From the NCBI GenBank assembly GCA_902806595.1, contig CADCXC010000011.1:2310266-2374265 (forward strand): a DNA stretch of 64,000 bases, read 5' to 3'. Made by a program: the position numbers and the translations under genes. The notes under the pieces are model-generated. The model worked only from the letters and a program-made list of their open reading frames with translations, made no database searches and was not told where the DNA came from. This document shows positions 47,242 through 57,797 of this stretch, piece after piece (position 1 is the first letter of the stretch; each line of letters opens with the position of its first letter). Source of the stretch: Pyrenopolyporus hunteri (Eukaryota; Ascomycota; Sordariomycetes; Xylariales; Hypoxylaceae).

Positions 47242-47702
47242 GGTCACTAGGATTCTGTTTTGAAAAAGTGGACAATAAGGCACCGAGGCATCAAACCATA
47301 CTATAAAAGGTTAGTATGTATTTCTCCATACAAACTAATATGTAAAGGTACAAAGTGAGGCTTTGCCTTTACCGTCTATTTTCTTAACTATACGCCATAG
47401 AATAGCCCTTAATAATCTCCATTTAAACCCTATAAAAAACGTATAGATATAGTTAAAGGACTAGCTGGATATATATTACGATTTAGAATATTTAAATACG
47501 GTATAATTAAAAAAAGCTTTTATAGCCGTATAGTATACGGTCCCTAAAGATTCGAAGGTGCCGTGATACTGGTGGCGGCAGTTGAATAATTAGGTAATAT
47601 AAGTATCCTTACATACAAATTTGTATGGAACAATACATACTAGTAAAGGTTGATGCCTGGCGCCTTGGCGCCCCATTTTTTCAAAACAGAATCCTGCTGA
47701 CC
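47242..47702. mobile_element. Non-autonomous terminal-inverted-repeat element (MITE-like)
   Basis: About 461 bp bounded by inverted repeats. Both ends, read inward, begin GGTCA and share AGGATTCTGTTTTGAAAAA (left arm from 47248, right arm ending 47696). The similarity then continues with gaps for about 110 bp per arm, including GGCATCAA, GTATGTATT and CCATACAAA. No transposase frame is present. The interior (about 47390-47545) is AT-rich and holds a palindrome CCGTATAGTATACGG at about 47527-47541. The right arm keeps a GC-rich GGCGCCAAGGCGCC, while the left arm differs from it partly by C-to-T or G-to-A type changes, as expected if repeat-induced point mutation or CpG decay has acted. No clear target-site duplication was identified, so the superfamily is not assigned. 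Confidence 0.75.
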
Positions 47703-47732
47703 CGTACTCTCGGTTAAGATCTTGACAGGATC

Positions 47733-47751
47733 TTATCAGATCATCAGATAA
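47733..47751. promoter_or_regulatory. Inverted pair of SreA-type GATA sites
   Basis: TTATCAGATCATCAGATAA consists of one ATCTGATAA on the minus strand (47733-47741) and one ATCAGATAA on the plus strand (47743-47751), separated by one base. Both match ATCWGATAA perfectly, the consensus described for the fungal iron repressor SreA/SRE (a GATA factor that shuts down siderophore genes when iron is sufficient). They lie between two siderophore genes: 2.3 kb from the NRPS start and 2.2 kb from the sidA start. Confidence 0.7.
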
Positions 47752-48685
47752 TTTGTCTTCATGGGGCTAATATTCGACTATCTGTCCTCAACCCGGTTCC
47801 AGAATTTGTCCATACGATCCGCTCTCCGCCCTTTTACGGATTGTGCATCCCAATCTAATAATTTCAGTCTATACGAATATTCTTCAGTTGAGTTTTACGG
47901 TAAGGTCCGAATCGGCTATACTTTACCACTTTAAAAATAGTCGTTCATTAGGTACTGGAGTTTAACCCAACCACTCGCCACTATGGTTTACACGAAAGGG
48001 CCTGGGTGCGAAGGTGGATATGCATACATGTATTATTTTATACACTGGAAGCTGGGGTATGTAGGAGTGTATATCTTCGAGTGGGCTAGCGACCACAGCA
48101 CGGCGTCGGTGTTTGACGCCTCCATGGGCTAGGTACCTACACTACCTCACTACCCACCCTAAACGGTTTACCCACACCTCAGCCTGCCTGGGAAGTAGAG
48201 GCGAATTAATAAATTAATCTTACTACAGCAAGAGAAAAGATGCTGTAAACGTAACGAATGGGACTAATCGATGGAACGTCCACTTTTCGAATGCGGAAGC
48301 CAAGTCTCTAAGAAAACATCGGGTAACTTACCTAACAGCCTTCCGGCACTCCGAGGCCTTATTCCTTCCATATTGGAATGGTTCCTTTCGGCCGAAGGTG
48401 GACTGCTGAGAGGACGGAGAAAAAAAAAAGGTACGCGTAGAATATATATGGTATAATCGTTTGTCTACCCAGGTATCGATGAATAATAATTACTAAACGA
48501 CTTGCTTCAGGTTTTTAAATACAGCGCTAGGGATTTCCATGGATGGCCTTGGTTAAAAGACCCAATCTGTCGGTGAGAATTCTAAAGGAGGGGAGAATAG
48601 GGTGGGCGAGGTAGGTACCTGACAGACATAATTCTAGCCGCCATCGGGCAATACCGGTATTCCAAACTCCATGGCGGAGAACATC

Positions 48686-48694
48686 TTATCTGAT
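48686..48694 (-). promoter_or_regulatory. Third SreA-type GATA site
   Basis: TTATCTGAT on the plus strand is ATCAGATAA on the minus strand, a perfect ATCWGATAA match, 1.24 kb upstream of the sidA start codon. A half site AGATAA follows at 48699-48704. Its position and spacing suggest that it serves sidA. Confidence 0.65.
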
Positions 48695-49934
48695 CCGAAG
48701 ATAACGCCGATGTCGCCAGGCTAATGCCCCTGTAGTCTCCTCTTGGCTCTCTTGGCTACGTTTCCATCGTCATTTCCCAACCAGTACCAGGTTTCAAACG
48801 TCTATCCAGTTGAAGTTCGTGGTCCGTGTATCCCATTATATGTGTCACAGGTTTGAGAAGAAGGGGGAAATATCCCGCGCGGGTTAAGTTGGCGTCAGGA
48901 ACTGCCATCACTAGCACATAGGGACCAGTTTATTTCCCAACCTACCTACCTAGGTACGTGGTGAACTTAGCGGCTTTCCTGTCCAACTTCAAATCCTCGA
49001 ACAGCGACAGCCGGGGACAGGGAGCAGACACCCACCATCCAAGCATCTACATACCTACCTATATACGGCCAGTCTTCCCTACCTACTATATCAAACGGGT
49101 ACGGATTTATTAAGAAACTTACCCATCAGGTTACCTTCTGTAATTATTCCTTTTCAGATCTAGCGCTCTGCGTCACAATCTGCATAGCACACGCAAGACA
49201 CACAACCCCTTACCATCTAAAATCTGAGTCACATCCCTACCTCCCAGGTAGGTACAATGTATCCATGTAATATTTTTCTTTCCAGTAGCCATGGGTCCAG
49301 CAGCTCTCGATCTCCATCGTTCCCGCCTACCAAATATCCCATTAAATACCTAACCTAGCTCCGGGAACTTCGAGTTGGTACCTACCTGCCTCGTACTAGC
49401 TTATAGACCCTTACGTGGTTCTCACTGCAAGTCGTATACCTTTCTCATTTTGGGAGAGACGCCGACTGCGTAGTGCATCAGGCCATCCGACTCGCAGCAC
49501 GCCGAACTCTGGCCTTGGAAGTATTTCACGATCCAAACAGGGATGTTACATGGGCAGGGCCCGCTCAATACAGATATATATATTTCGATGACTACTGCCG
49601 TGTCTGGACACCTCGATTGACACTATTTTATCAACGCCCTGTTCCCTCGATCATCCGTGCCGAGAAGCAGCTTCCCCCTCATTGCTCGCTTTGCATTGCT
49701 CGATCGACCTCTTCTACACCTATATCATCTTCATCGACAGACGTATTGCGGAACCGCGGGGGGAGCACAAAAGTCACCTACGAGCCAAGTAACCCCTGTG
49801 CCTTTTTGCTTTGGGCACGGCCTAAATTTAGCGGTTCGTCGCACCCTTCTCACCCGTGCTCTTCAACTACGTCATATAAACCGCTCCCCGTTCCGAAGAT
49901 CGTAAACGGCCAATCCACTCGCCTGTTACACATC

Positions 49935-51662
49935 ATGGCACCACATAGTCTTCTGGACGGCCATGATGATGCGGTGGCCGGCAACGGTCCGCCGGAACAT
50001 GGTCTTCAAGATCATTCGGTTCGGCAACCGAGCCATGGTCTCACAGAAAATAAGTCGCACCTAGAAAAGACGTCGACCGAAGACGTGCTTGATCTCATAT
50101 GCGTTGGCTTTGGCCCGGCTAGTCTCGCGATTGCAGTGGCCTTGCACGACGCTATCGACCGTGGTCGTCTCCCGAAGGTTGACACCGGGTTATCCCCCAG
50201 AGTCCTCTTCCTAGAAAAACAGCCTCGGTTTGCCTGGCATGCCGGGATGCTTCTACCCGGCGCAAAAATGCAAATATCCTTCATCAAAGACATGGCAAGT
50301 CTGAGGGACCCCACTTCTCAATTCACCTTCTTGAATTACCTCCACAAGCACGGAAGACTCGTTGAATTTACCAACTTAAACACCTTCTTGCCTTCAAGAG
50401 TCGAATACGAGGACTACCTCCGATGGTGTTCGAGCTTCTTTAATGACGTCGTCCAGTATAACACCGAGGCGATATCTGTTTCTCCAGCTACGGGGTTGGA
50501 ATCTGCCGCGCCCGTATCTATCTTTACTGTTACGTCAAAGGATGTGAATAGTGGCGCGTTAACTACTTACCGGGCTAAGAACGTCCTTCTGGCCATCGGG
50601 GGGCAGCCCTCAATACCGAGATGCCTGCCCTCGGATAACACCCGAGTCATCCACTCCTCCCAGTACGCACACCTCGTGCCACGGATTCTCAACAAGCCCG
50701 ACTTCCCTTATCGTGTAGCCGTCATCGGGGCCGGGCAAAGCGCGGCAGAGATATTTAATAATATCCAGACACTCTACCCCAACTCCCGGACATGGCTAAT
50801 CATGCGCCCCGAGTTCTTAAAGCCTAGCGACGACTCGCCGTTGTAAGTAAACATAACACTCTTGTTTCACCTCCATCGCAGTTAGGGTCTTCAGCGATTT
50901 TAATACGTTGCAGCGTCAACTCTATCTTTAACCCTTCGTTCGTGGACTCGCTCTATGAGAGGTCTGCCGAGAATCGGTATTCCTTGTTGGAAGGCGCACG
51001 AAGTACCAACTACGGTGTAGTACGGCTAGAACTTATCGAGCGCCTGTATGAGCGTATGTACGACCAAAGACGAGAGTTTGGGAGCGACGAACGGAGGTGG
51101 CCACATCGGATCCTAGGTGCCACAGACCTAATCGGATTCGACTCCAAGTCCGACCAGTTACGGCTCACCATTCGCCCCTTTGTAAAGAGTTCCGCCCTCG
51201 ATCCTGGCAAGAGCGACGAACAGCACGATACGGCCGACGATGAAATATTAGAAGTAGACCTTGTCATCGCAGCAACGGGCTACCAACGACTCTCTCACCT
51301 GGATATGATGCAAGGCGTGGCTGACTTGCTACCCGAAGCTGATGGGTTGGAAAAGACCTCGTCGAACGGCAACCTTGGGCTAAAGTTTGCCGAGGCCAAA
51401 ATTCGCGATCGCCCCGTAAAGGTTTCGCGCGACTATAGTGTGCAGTTCGCGCCAGGAAAGGTGTCGCCCGGATCCGGAATCTGGCTTCAAGGCTGCTGCG
51501 AAGGAACACATGGTGTAAGTCTAATAGACTACTTCGGCGAGGTTCGCCCGAGCTGACTTCGGATAATAGTTAAGCGATACTCTCTTATCCGTATTAGCCA
51601 CCCGGTCTGAGGAGGTTGTTAACTCCATATTTGGTGAAGGTGTTCGCAAAGGGCGTGCATAA
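49935..51662 (+). CDS. sidA: L-ornithine N5-monooxygenase
   Basis: FAD- and NADPH-dependent enzyme that hydroxylates the side-chain amine of ornithine, the first committed step of hydroxamate siderophore synthesis. The model joins 49935-50842, 50914-51514 and 51570-51662, giving 533 residues, close to the usual 500-ish. Introns are 71 and 55 bp with GTAAGT donors. Motifs: the FAD-binding VGFGPASLA (about residue 56), [16 protein letters not shown] and [15 protein letters not shown], the NADPH-binding [12 protein letters not shown] (about 262) and the C-terminal ATGYQR (about 424). The last two exons restore [14 protein letters not shown] and [15 protein letters not shown], both expected in this family. 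The start was chosen at MAPHSLLDG because the family has a short variable N-terminus. Transcription is away from the NRPS gene, whose substrate it would supply. Regulation by an SreA-type repressor is inferred from upstream motifs. Confidence 0.95.
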
Positions 51663-52056
51663 CCACTGTTCCGTTAGTTGTTCGCCTGAGTAAATATCCT
51701 CTTTTCCGAGTTGAGCTATCTGCACTTGAGCGAGTATGTGTGGACTTGTCATTGAAGGTGTAGCGTACTCAAAGAGAATGCCGCGAAGGGTTGCAAAAGG
51801 AGATAAGGGGAAGCATATAATATCTCGGATAACGAGACCAGAGAGGCCGTGCCTGAGCCGGAAGATCAGAGTAAGCCTTAGATATATAACCTCATCATAA
51901 GCGTAGGTGAATAAATACATCCCCAACACCATATATGAATGGGAAAACCCACGAAGTTCAATATGCCAACTCAGCATGTAGGTACCTCATGCTTGGCCGC
52001 TTTGATGGCGCACTTGGGTCGCTCTTAAGCTTATAAAATTCCGTAAGAATCGCTTT
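51663..52056. other. Short intergenic region after sidA
   Basis: A 127-codon frame on the minus strand (51594-51977) overlaps the last sidA exon and has no recognisable domain. Nothing else is seen. Confidence 0.5.
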
Positions 52057-52059
52057 CTA

Positions 52060-52639
52060 CTGATCTCAGACCCGCGTCTAATACCCGATATAGTTGGTCT
52101 CGATATGATACCTAATATTACGAGTTACCCGACAGACTGTCTTTTCGACACTCCATTTACGCTTCCTGATGGCGAGGCTGCACAATTTTACACGAATGAC
52201 TGCGATGGTGTCATAGATCTGCACTGCAACGTGATGGAAAATTACGGTATCAACGGAGCTTTTCTTCAAAGATTCTACGACTACATTAACGAAGCCAATG
52301 GGGGTTGAACGAACATAAGTATCATGACGCGGTTAAATAGAGTAATAACCTAACGTATTGATAACAAAATAGATCCTAGGATCCGCAAAATCAGCTGCTG
52401 AGAGGTACGGCCGCGCATTTTTGACAGAATATGACCTCGACGGCGCAGCCACCCTTTCGACAAACGTCACCGAGACCCTTTTAGCTGATCTTGCAGATCT
52501 TGCCCCTATAATCTCGTCTCCTGCATATATACATCGCAAGGGGAAACCAGTCCTCGAGATATGGGGGTTTGGTATTGTTACTGATGTTACCATTGACGAC
52601 GGAGTCGCGGTATCGAAATTGACGATGGCTTGGCTGTAG
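52060..52639 (+). pseudogene. Glycoside-hydrolase-like gene remnant (GH99-like/GH71-like)
   Basis: Two stretches in different frames together resemble the middle of secreted fungal glycoside hydrolases of the GH99-like group. The first (about 52060-52308) reads DMIPNITSYP, FDTPFTLPDGEAAQFYT and YGINGAFLQRFYDY, the last being close to the family's YGIDGVFLQRF. The second (about 52375-52639) reads AAERYGRAFLTEYDLDGA and ISSPAYIHRKGKPVLEIWGFG. Between them an in-frame TGA at 52306 and a 60-bp stretch without a good donor interrupt the frame; a weak GTTGAA donor could in principle bridge it. Sequence after WGFG diverges from the family and stops. There is no signal peptide, and the N-terminal and C-terminal parts are missing, so it is judged a decayed fragment. 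The family name rests on recalled motif similarity. Confidence 0.5.
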
Positions 52640-53138
52640 CTCAGACTTGAGCGCGACTTGAATTCTCGGATTAAATCATAACTGGATAGGTGGGTGCCAA
52701 AGAAACGCTGGGTTCTCTATGTGGCAATATTCGAGCCCTATATACCTGGCTCATACTACACGCATACCTGCTTTACGTATCGATATGCCTTGTCGCAAAA
52801 AATAAAAAAAGCTTACATAGAAGAGTGCCTGGAAAAGGATAACGCATTGAACGTCAGGGCTTCAGAAACTAGAGATAAATTTGCGGCGAAGATTGACGTA
52901 TTTATATTAACGTGCTACTCAGTAAGTCGCCTAGTTTAACTTGATAGATAATATATCGTATCAATTCTAAGTCGGATGGCTCCGCAAGCACAAAAGTAAG
53001 AGACGTAACAAACCTACCTCCTACGCAGGTACCTATCCATACATTCTTCCCTCGTACTAAACCGTGGCGATCAAGGGTTGTTTCCAACCAATTTCAGCGC
53101 ATCCTCCATCTCTTTTTGCGACGGCATATTGACTATCA
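52640..53138. other. Intergenic region
   Basis: An 81-codon frame at 52694-52939 with no recognised similarity; otherwise nothing seen. Confidence 0.45.
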
Positions 53139-54294
53139 TCATATATAAGATGTCCTATACGATATCGTAAGCGATACATCAAGTCGAATGAGCGTGGGGG
53201 ATGAAGGCTGGGTACCTACTTTTCGGAGTAACCGCTTCCGCGGACCTTTCTCAGGCCTTTCCGGGTGTTTACGCGCGCGTTTCTCTCGCTTCCGCTCCTC
53301 TTTTTCATGCTTTCGTTCATCCTTCTCTAACCTGCGTTCCTGTTTTTTTAGGTCCTTTGGCCTGAGCTCGACTTTTGGATCCATTAGGGGATTGAGGGCG
53401 CTTGCGGGATTCTTCCTAAGCTAGTCGAATCCGGTAAGCAACTGAAGGGTCTAGGCGCAATCCAGGGGTATTTACGTATTTTCTTTGAGCCTTAAGATCC
53501 CTGTGGTCATTGAAGGCATCGAACGCTTTCGAAAACCCGTCTCTACTACTGTTCTCGTCTTCCTGGTCGTTCCCTACTTGGTCGTCGAGGCCTGGGAAGA
53601 TTAGCTCCGCTGAGGTCGGGAACTCAATCGGCCCCGTCGTTCCGTCGTTGCTCCGGTACTCGCTGTGCTCACTAGCTTTTCTATACGCATTGCTATTGAG
53701 ATCCTGTTGTACTAGAGACTCTTGAGAGCTCGGGTTGTAAGCCAGGATCAAGCAGTACAGCCCGCGCGGTCGGAAGAGTTCATCGTTCATCTTCAGGATG
53801 AAAGCGTTTTGACTTAGGAGTGAAGGAAGCCGTAAGCAAATCTATTCTTCGGGGAAGTCGTGGGCATATGTCGCCGTCACTTACTTCTTGCGACCCTGCA
53901 TCTCCTTGTAGACGCCGGCCGTTATTCGCACAGCTAGACTGATAGGAGACACATAGGCCGGAATTAACTGTGCTACAGTGGCGACACCGGCTACGCCTGC
54001 GGCAAGGTTGACAGTCCCTACCCAAGGAGACGTCGCGATGGCTTTGTCGAAGTCATCGAGGAAATTCATAAACGTGTACAGGTCGATACCGCAGCGCATC
54101 AGATCGGGCGCGTATGCTCTGATGAAGCCGCGGTCGCGTTGACCGGGTCGCCGCTGAGGTAGAATGACCGGATATGGAAGGGACGCCGGCGCAATTGGTA
54201 GAGCATGCCCTAGACTTCCCGTCGCAGCGGAGCCTAGACGCTGATCGCTGCTTGGTTGACGATATGCGCCCCGCAAATGCTGGGCGTCGTCCAA
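53139..54294 (-). CDS. Conserved fungal protein of unknown function with a charged coiled-coil tail
   Basis: Three exons in coding order, 54294-53885, 53812-53476 and 53411-53139, give 339 residues; the true N-terminus may lie in a further upstream exon. The first intron is secure (GTAAGT donor, AAG acceptor). The second (GTAAAT donor, acceptor before NPASALNP) is less so. Recognisable elements are YPVILPQRRPG, RGFIRAYAPDLMRCGID, a hydrophobic stretch at about residues 92-125, ILKMNDELFRPRGLYCLIL and a highly charged tail (RRLEKDERKHEKEERKREKR) predicted as a single helix or coiled coil. I recognise the FRAYAP-type and MNDELFRPRGLYCL motifs from a family common in filamentous ascomycetes with no assigned function. 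It lies near the siderophore locus, but no functional link is visible. Confidence 0.7.
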
Positions 54295-54848
54295 AGTCCA
54301 CTCTTCCTCCTCGTAGTACGTCCCTCGGTGGTCATGGATGTTGTAAACGTCTTGTCCTATCCTGGGATCAGCTTGAATATAATCCAGCGTTGTGCAGAAT
54401 CCTGTTTACCTCGTCCCATCTCGTGTGACCCCGCGGTATTCGACGCCAATTCCACGTAACCCGCGCGGGGTAGAGGATAGGACGGTTCAGACATATTTTG
54501 AGGTCAAGTTTGGCTACGTCTTGTTTGGGTGAATATAGGCGAAGGATAGGTAGGCCTGAAAAGGCCATGGCGCTTATATACGCGACTGATGCCGAGGAAC
54601 ATGATCGATATAAATCTGTTTAGTTGCACCGCCACTCTAAGTGCTTACGCATTGGGACTCGAAACACTGGGGAATGGCTGTTGGTTCCATGCGCAGCCCA
54701 GTAAATGTTGATCTCGCGGTTGGTTTAGCTACCTATACCTTGCATACCTGGGTAAAAATAAACATGCCTCGGCACCTTTTAGGAACCTCGGACTTGCCTA
54801 CATCAATCTAACGGGCCAAAGAAAAAAAAAAAAAAAAGAAAAAAAAAG

Positions 54849-54902
<54 letters not shown>

Positions 54903-55860
54903 AGAATAAACAACGGTAAGCTTAAAATATCCCCAGCCTCATCACGCCCGCTATACGTTATTTGCCTAGATGGTAAGTCGATAAATAGATCTAGGTGATG
55001 GGTAAGAGTAAGTCGGATCGTGCGACTGAACGTAGTGTAATTTCCCGTTTCCGTAGACTGTTATAGGCCTTTCGATAGGGCGCCGTTACATTTAGTATTG
55101 TATTGTATTGTACGTACAGCCGCACGCTAAAGATGTACTAGCCTATTGATACCTATATTTGGACGAGCGTTAGAGCTCAAACGCTTAAATTAAGCTAGTA
55201 GTGCGGACGCTAGTGATGAAGCATACCAGGGATGTCTTACTACGTACCTATAGGGCGCGGGCCCGTCGGGATTCTCCAGGAGTGACATTCGCTTCGTAAT
55301 GATATATAGAATTGAAAATGAAGTTAATGAGCTCTACACGTGAAGACGTTGATGGTTTTTGTCATTACAGGTACCTATATTCTTACAATATATACCTACC
55401 CAGGTAGGTAGGTTTGCAGCCCCTAATCGATATTTCAGACCGCTTATTCTTTTGTTCCCGCCTTGGTTATATGTATTGTATTGTACAAGGGTTATAAGAG
55501 GGCTTATGTAACTAACTTACCTGGGTTTTCTCCGATCGCCAAGTCTTGTGTGAATTTTCTCAAGTACACATAATAGGTACCTGGGTAGTTACCTACCTAG
55601 GTAGGTAGGTTTACCCCTTGCCTTTTCAGCCTTATATCTCGGGGGTATCCCTACTTACGCAGATTACTACCTACCATCTCATACTACTTACTCTCCGCTC
55701 GTTTAGCTCAGTAGTGGATCGCTATTATATACCTGGGTCGCAGAGCATCGCTTCATGTGAAAATTCGACTTACCTATCACCTCAAGCCCGTTAATACGGC
55801 GTGTGGACGAACCACCAAGAAATCGCTTACGCGTCGTGCCACCTAATCGTCGAGGCACGC
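54295..55860. other. Intergenic region with a long A-rich tract
   Basis: It may hold the promoter or an unseen first exon of the minus-strand gene to the left. The A-rich tract at 54818-54905 is listed separately. TACC/GGTA tracts lie at 55391-55412 and 55576-55612. A duplicated TGTATTGTA occurs at about 55099-55112 and again at about 55472-55485. Confidence 0.5.
54818..54905. repeat. Poly(A) tract with sparse G interruptions
   Basis: About 85 bases of A with a few isolated G. It is too long for an ordinary poly(A) signal. It could be the tail of a decayed LINE-type insertion or simple slippage. No target-site duplication or reverse-transcriptase frame was seen next to it. Confidence 0.8.
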
Positions 55861-57797
55861 ATGGTCGGCGTCGCTGGAAAGTCGCAGGCCTGCAACACCT
55901 GCAGGCAGAGAAGAGTGAAGGTATGCGGGGCCGATGGGCACATTACTTGAGAAGAATCGAAGCGGCCGAGAGGCTCTTATATTTCAAGACGAGGTTTCTC
56001 AACTTCATGCGCCTTTTTTGCTGGACTACCATTATCCGCCGAAACTTCCAACGTCAGACTCCTGCTAACCTCAGGCTTCGGTAGTGCGACTTGAGGAGAC
56101 CGTCTTGCCTGAAATGCATAAAGTCAAAGCGAACCTGCACTGGATATAGCCGAGACCTCATCTTCGTCAATAGGACTCCCGCATGCCCGTCGACCACCGC
56201 GTTGTCGGTATTATCGGGACTAAGGTGGCACGAGAAGCCGAAAGCCTCGTCGCCCGGTCCGGTGGTCGAGGCCGGCCTCCGCTACTTATTTTCCGAGTCC
56301 TCGCGCGATGTTCGAAAGTATCGCTCGTACGTTGTCGAATTGCTAGAAGATATCTATCTTCCGAAACAGTCCGTCTCTGGCGGGTTCGGAGCCAACACCA
56401 GCGAGGGTGGCTTCTCGTGGGTCTACCGGCTGCCGGACTTGGCCCAGCCCAGCCAATCGTTGGATACTTCTCTCTTCGCCTTCTGTCTTACCCAGCTGCA
56501 TGTCACTGGTACGGGCAACGCTTCTCTTTACCAGTGTCTCGGCCAATATAATACCGCTCTCCAGCATCTCCACTCCGACTTAGACGACTCAGAAAGGCGG
56601 TTTCGAGAAGAAACACTAGCCGCCATTATAGTGCTATCTACATGCGAGGTGTGTTGGTGGAAGCTTTCAAGCATTCCAAACATAGTTGGGTAGCGCTGCT
56701 GACGATAGACATGTATTTGCAGCTTTTTGTATGCCCCGCGGAAACTGGCTGGGGCGTCCATGCACGCGGCATCTCAGAGATCTTACGATTGCGCGACCCG
56801 GGGATGGCGAATACTCCAGCATGGAGAAACTTGTTTTCACGTATGAGAATCGTCTGCGTAGGGACGACCCAGATGCTTTTGGTTGATTCGTCTAACGACT
56901 TGGCAGACTGTCGAAGCTCTGACGAAGCGAGAAGCTGAAATCCTCGAAAACGACATATGGAGGCAGATCGTAACCGAGTCCGGCTTCAGCGGTCCTCTCG
57001 ATGAAATTTATCAGATAAGCGCAGATATACCTGCTATCCTCGAACGGGCAACTTCTCTCCCTTCGATTGGCGATCGAGATGTTCTTCTCAAGCGGTCAGC
57101 AGCAGTCGTACAGTCAATATTAGCCATGGTTAAGCGCGTAAAGATTTGGCACGATGCATTCTGGAAAGCTTCGCCCACGCCTCGATCTTGGCCGGTACCG
57201 AGCCGCGCGACGAATCCAACCGACTCAGGCCCTTCTAGGAAAGTCTTCCCGTTCTGCTTCGAGTTCGAATCTCTCAGAGTCGCTGTCCCCGTCGTCATGT
57301 GCTGGGCTGTGACTACTCAGATGTACAGCCACGTCATTCAGATATACGAACTCGTCCGAGAACGAATAGACCGACAAATTGGCCTTGAATATCTCCTAGC
57401 ACAAGCGGATAGCGCCGTGAGTACGACAAACTCGGCGAAGATTCCAACTACGGGAACCTTACCGTCCACCACGTATCAAGGTTATTCGATACAAGACATC
57501 CAAAGCGAAGGAACAAGGATGGCGCGATATATATGCCAGTCAATGGAGTATTATCATCGAGTAGAAATGGGGACATTCGGTAGTCACGCAATAACTTATC
57601 CTTCTTGGTGTGCTCGACAGTATTTTCGACTGCACCCGGGCCACGAGCGAGAGTGGGCATGGTTACAAAACATGCGTAAAATGGAGGGTAGCGATACACG
57701 CTGGGGCCTGTCGATAATGACCTTCGCAGATAATGTCGAGCCGTTGGCCGATTTATCGGGGTCGGGCTCGGGCAATACCTCTCTACGCCAACCGTAA
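55861..57797 (+). CDS. Zn2Cys6 fungal transcription factor
   Basis: Nuclear DNA-binding regulator of 549 residues. The model joins 55861-55920, 56085-56648, 56723-56857 and 56907-57797. The first intron (164 bp, GCTAAC branch site) splits the zinc cluster exactly between Lys20 and Cys21. After splicing, the cysteines are 11, 14, 21, 28, 31 and 38, a perfect C-x2-C-x6-C-x6-C-x2-C-x6-C. The rest matches the fungal-specific transcription factor domain of the PF11951 type, including VVEAGLRYLFSESSRDVRKY, STCELFVCP, GWGVHARGISEILRLR and TVEALTKREAEILENDIWR. Donors are GTATGC, GTGTGT and GTAGGG; acceptors are CAG or TAG and all phases close. Its targets are unknown. It is 4.2 kb downstream of sidA, but this factor class is abundant in subtelomeres, so a role in siderophore control is unproven. 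Confidence 0.92.

Larger units (their letters stand above)
45430..49934. other. Shared upstream region of the NRPS and sidA genes
   Basis: A 4.5-kb divergent intergenic region. It contains dense TACC/GGTA tracts (about 46380-47100), a transposon-like element (47242-47702), three ATCWGATAA iron-regulator motifs (47733-47751 and 48686-48694), and a 462-bp open frame (49473-49934) in phase with sidA. Other frames are short and unrecognised. Confidence 0.7.

Noticed and set aside
49657..49905. 82-codon frame upstream of sidA as a separate gene
   Set aside because: It overlaps the longer in-phase extension, has no domain, and is better explained as part of the leader region.
55803..56084. 93-codon frame covering the start of the Zn2Cys6 gene
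   Set aside because: It is a different frame from the zinc cluster. The real first exon is 55861-55920, followed by a 164-bp intron.
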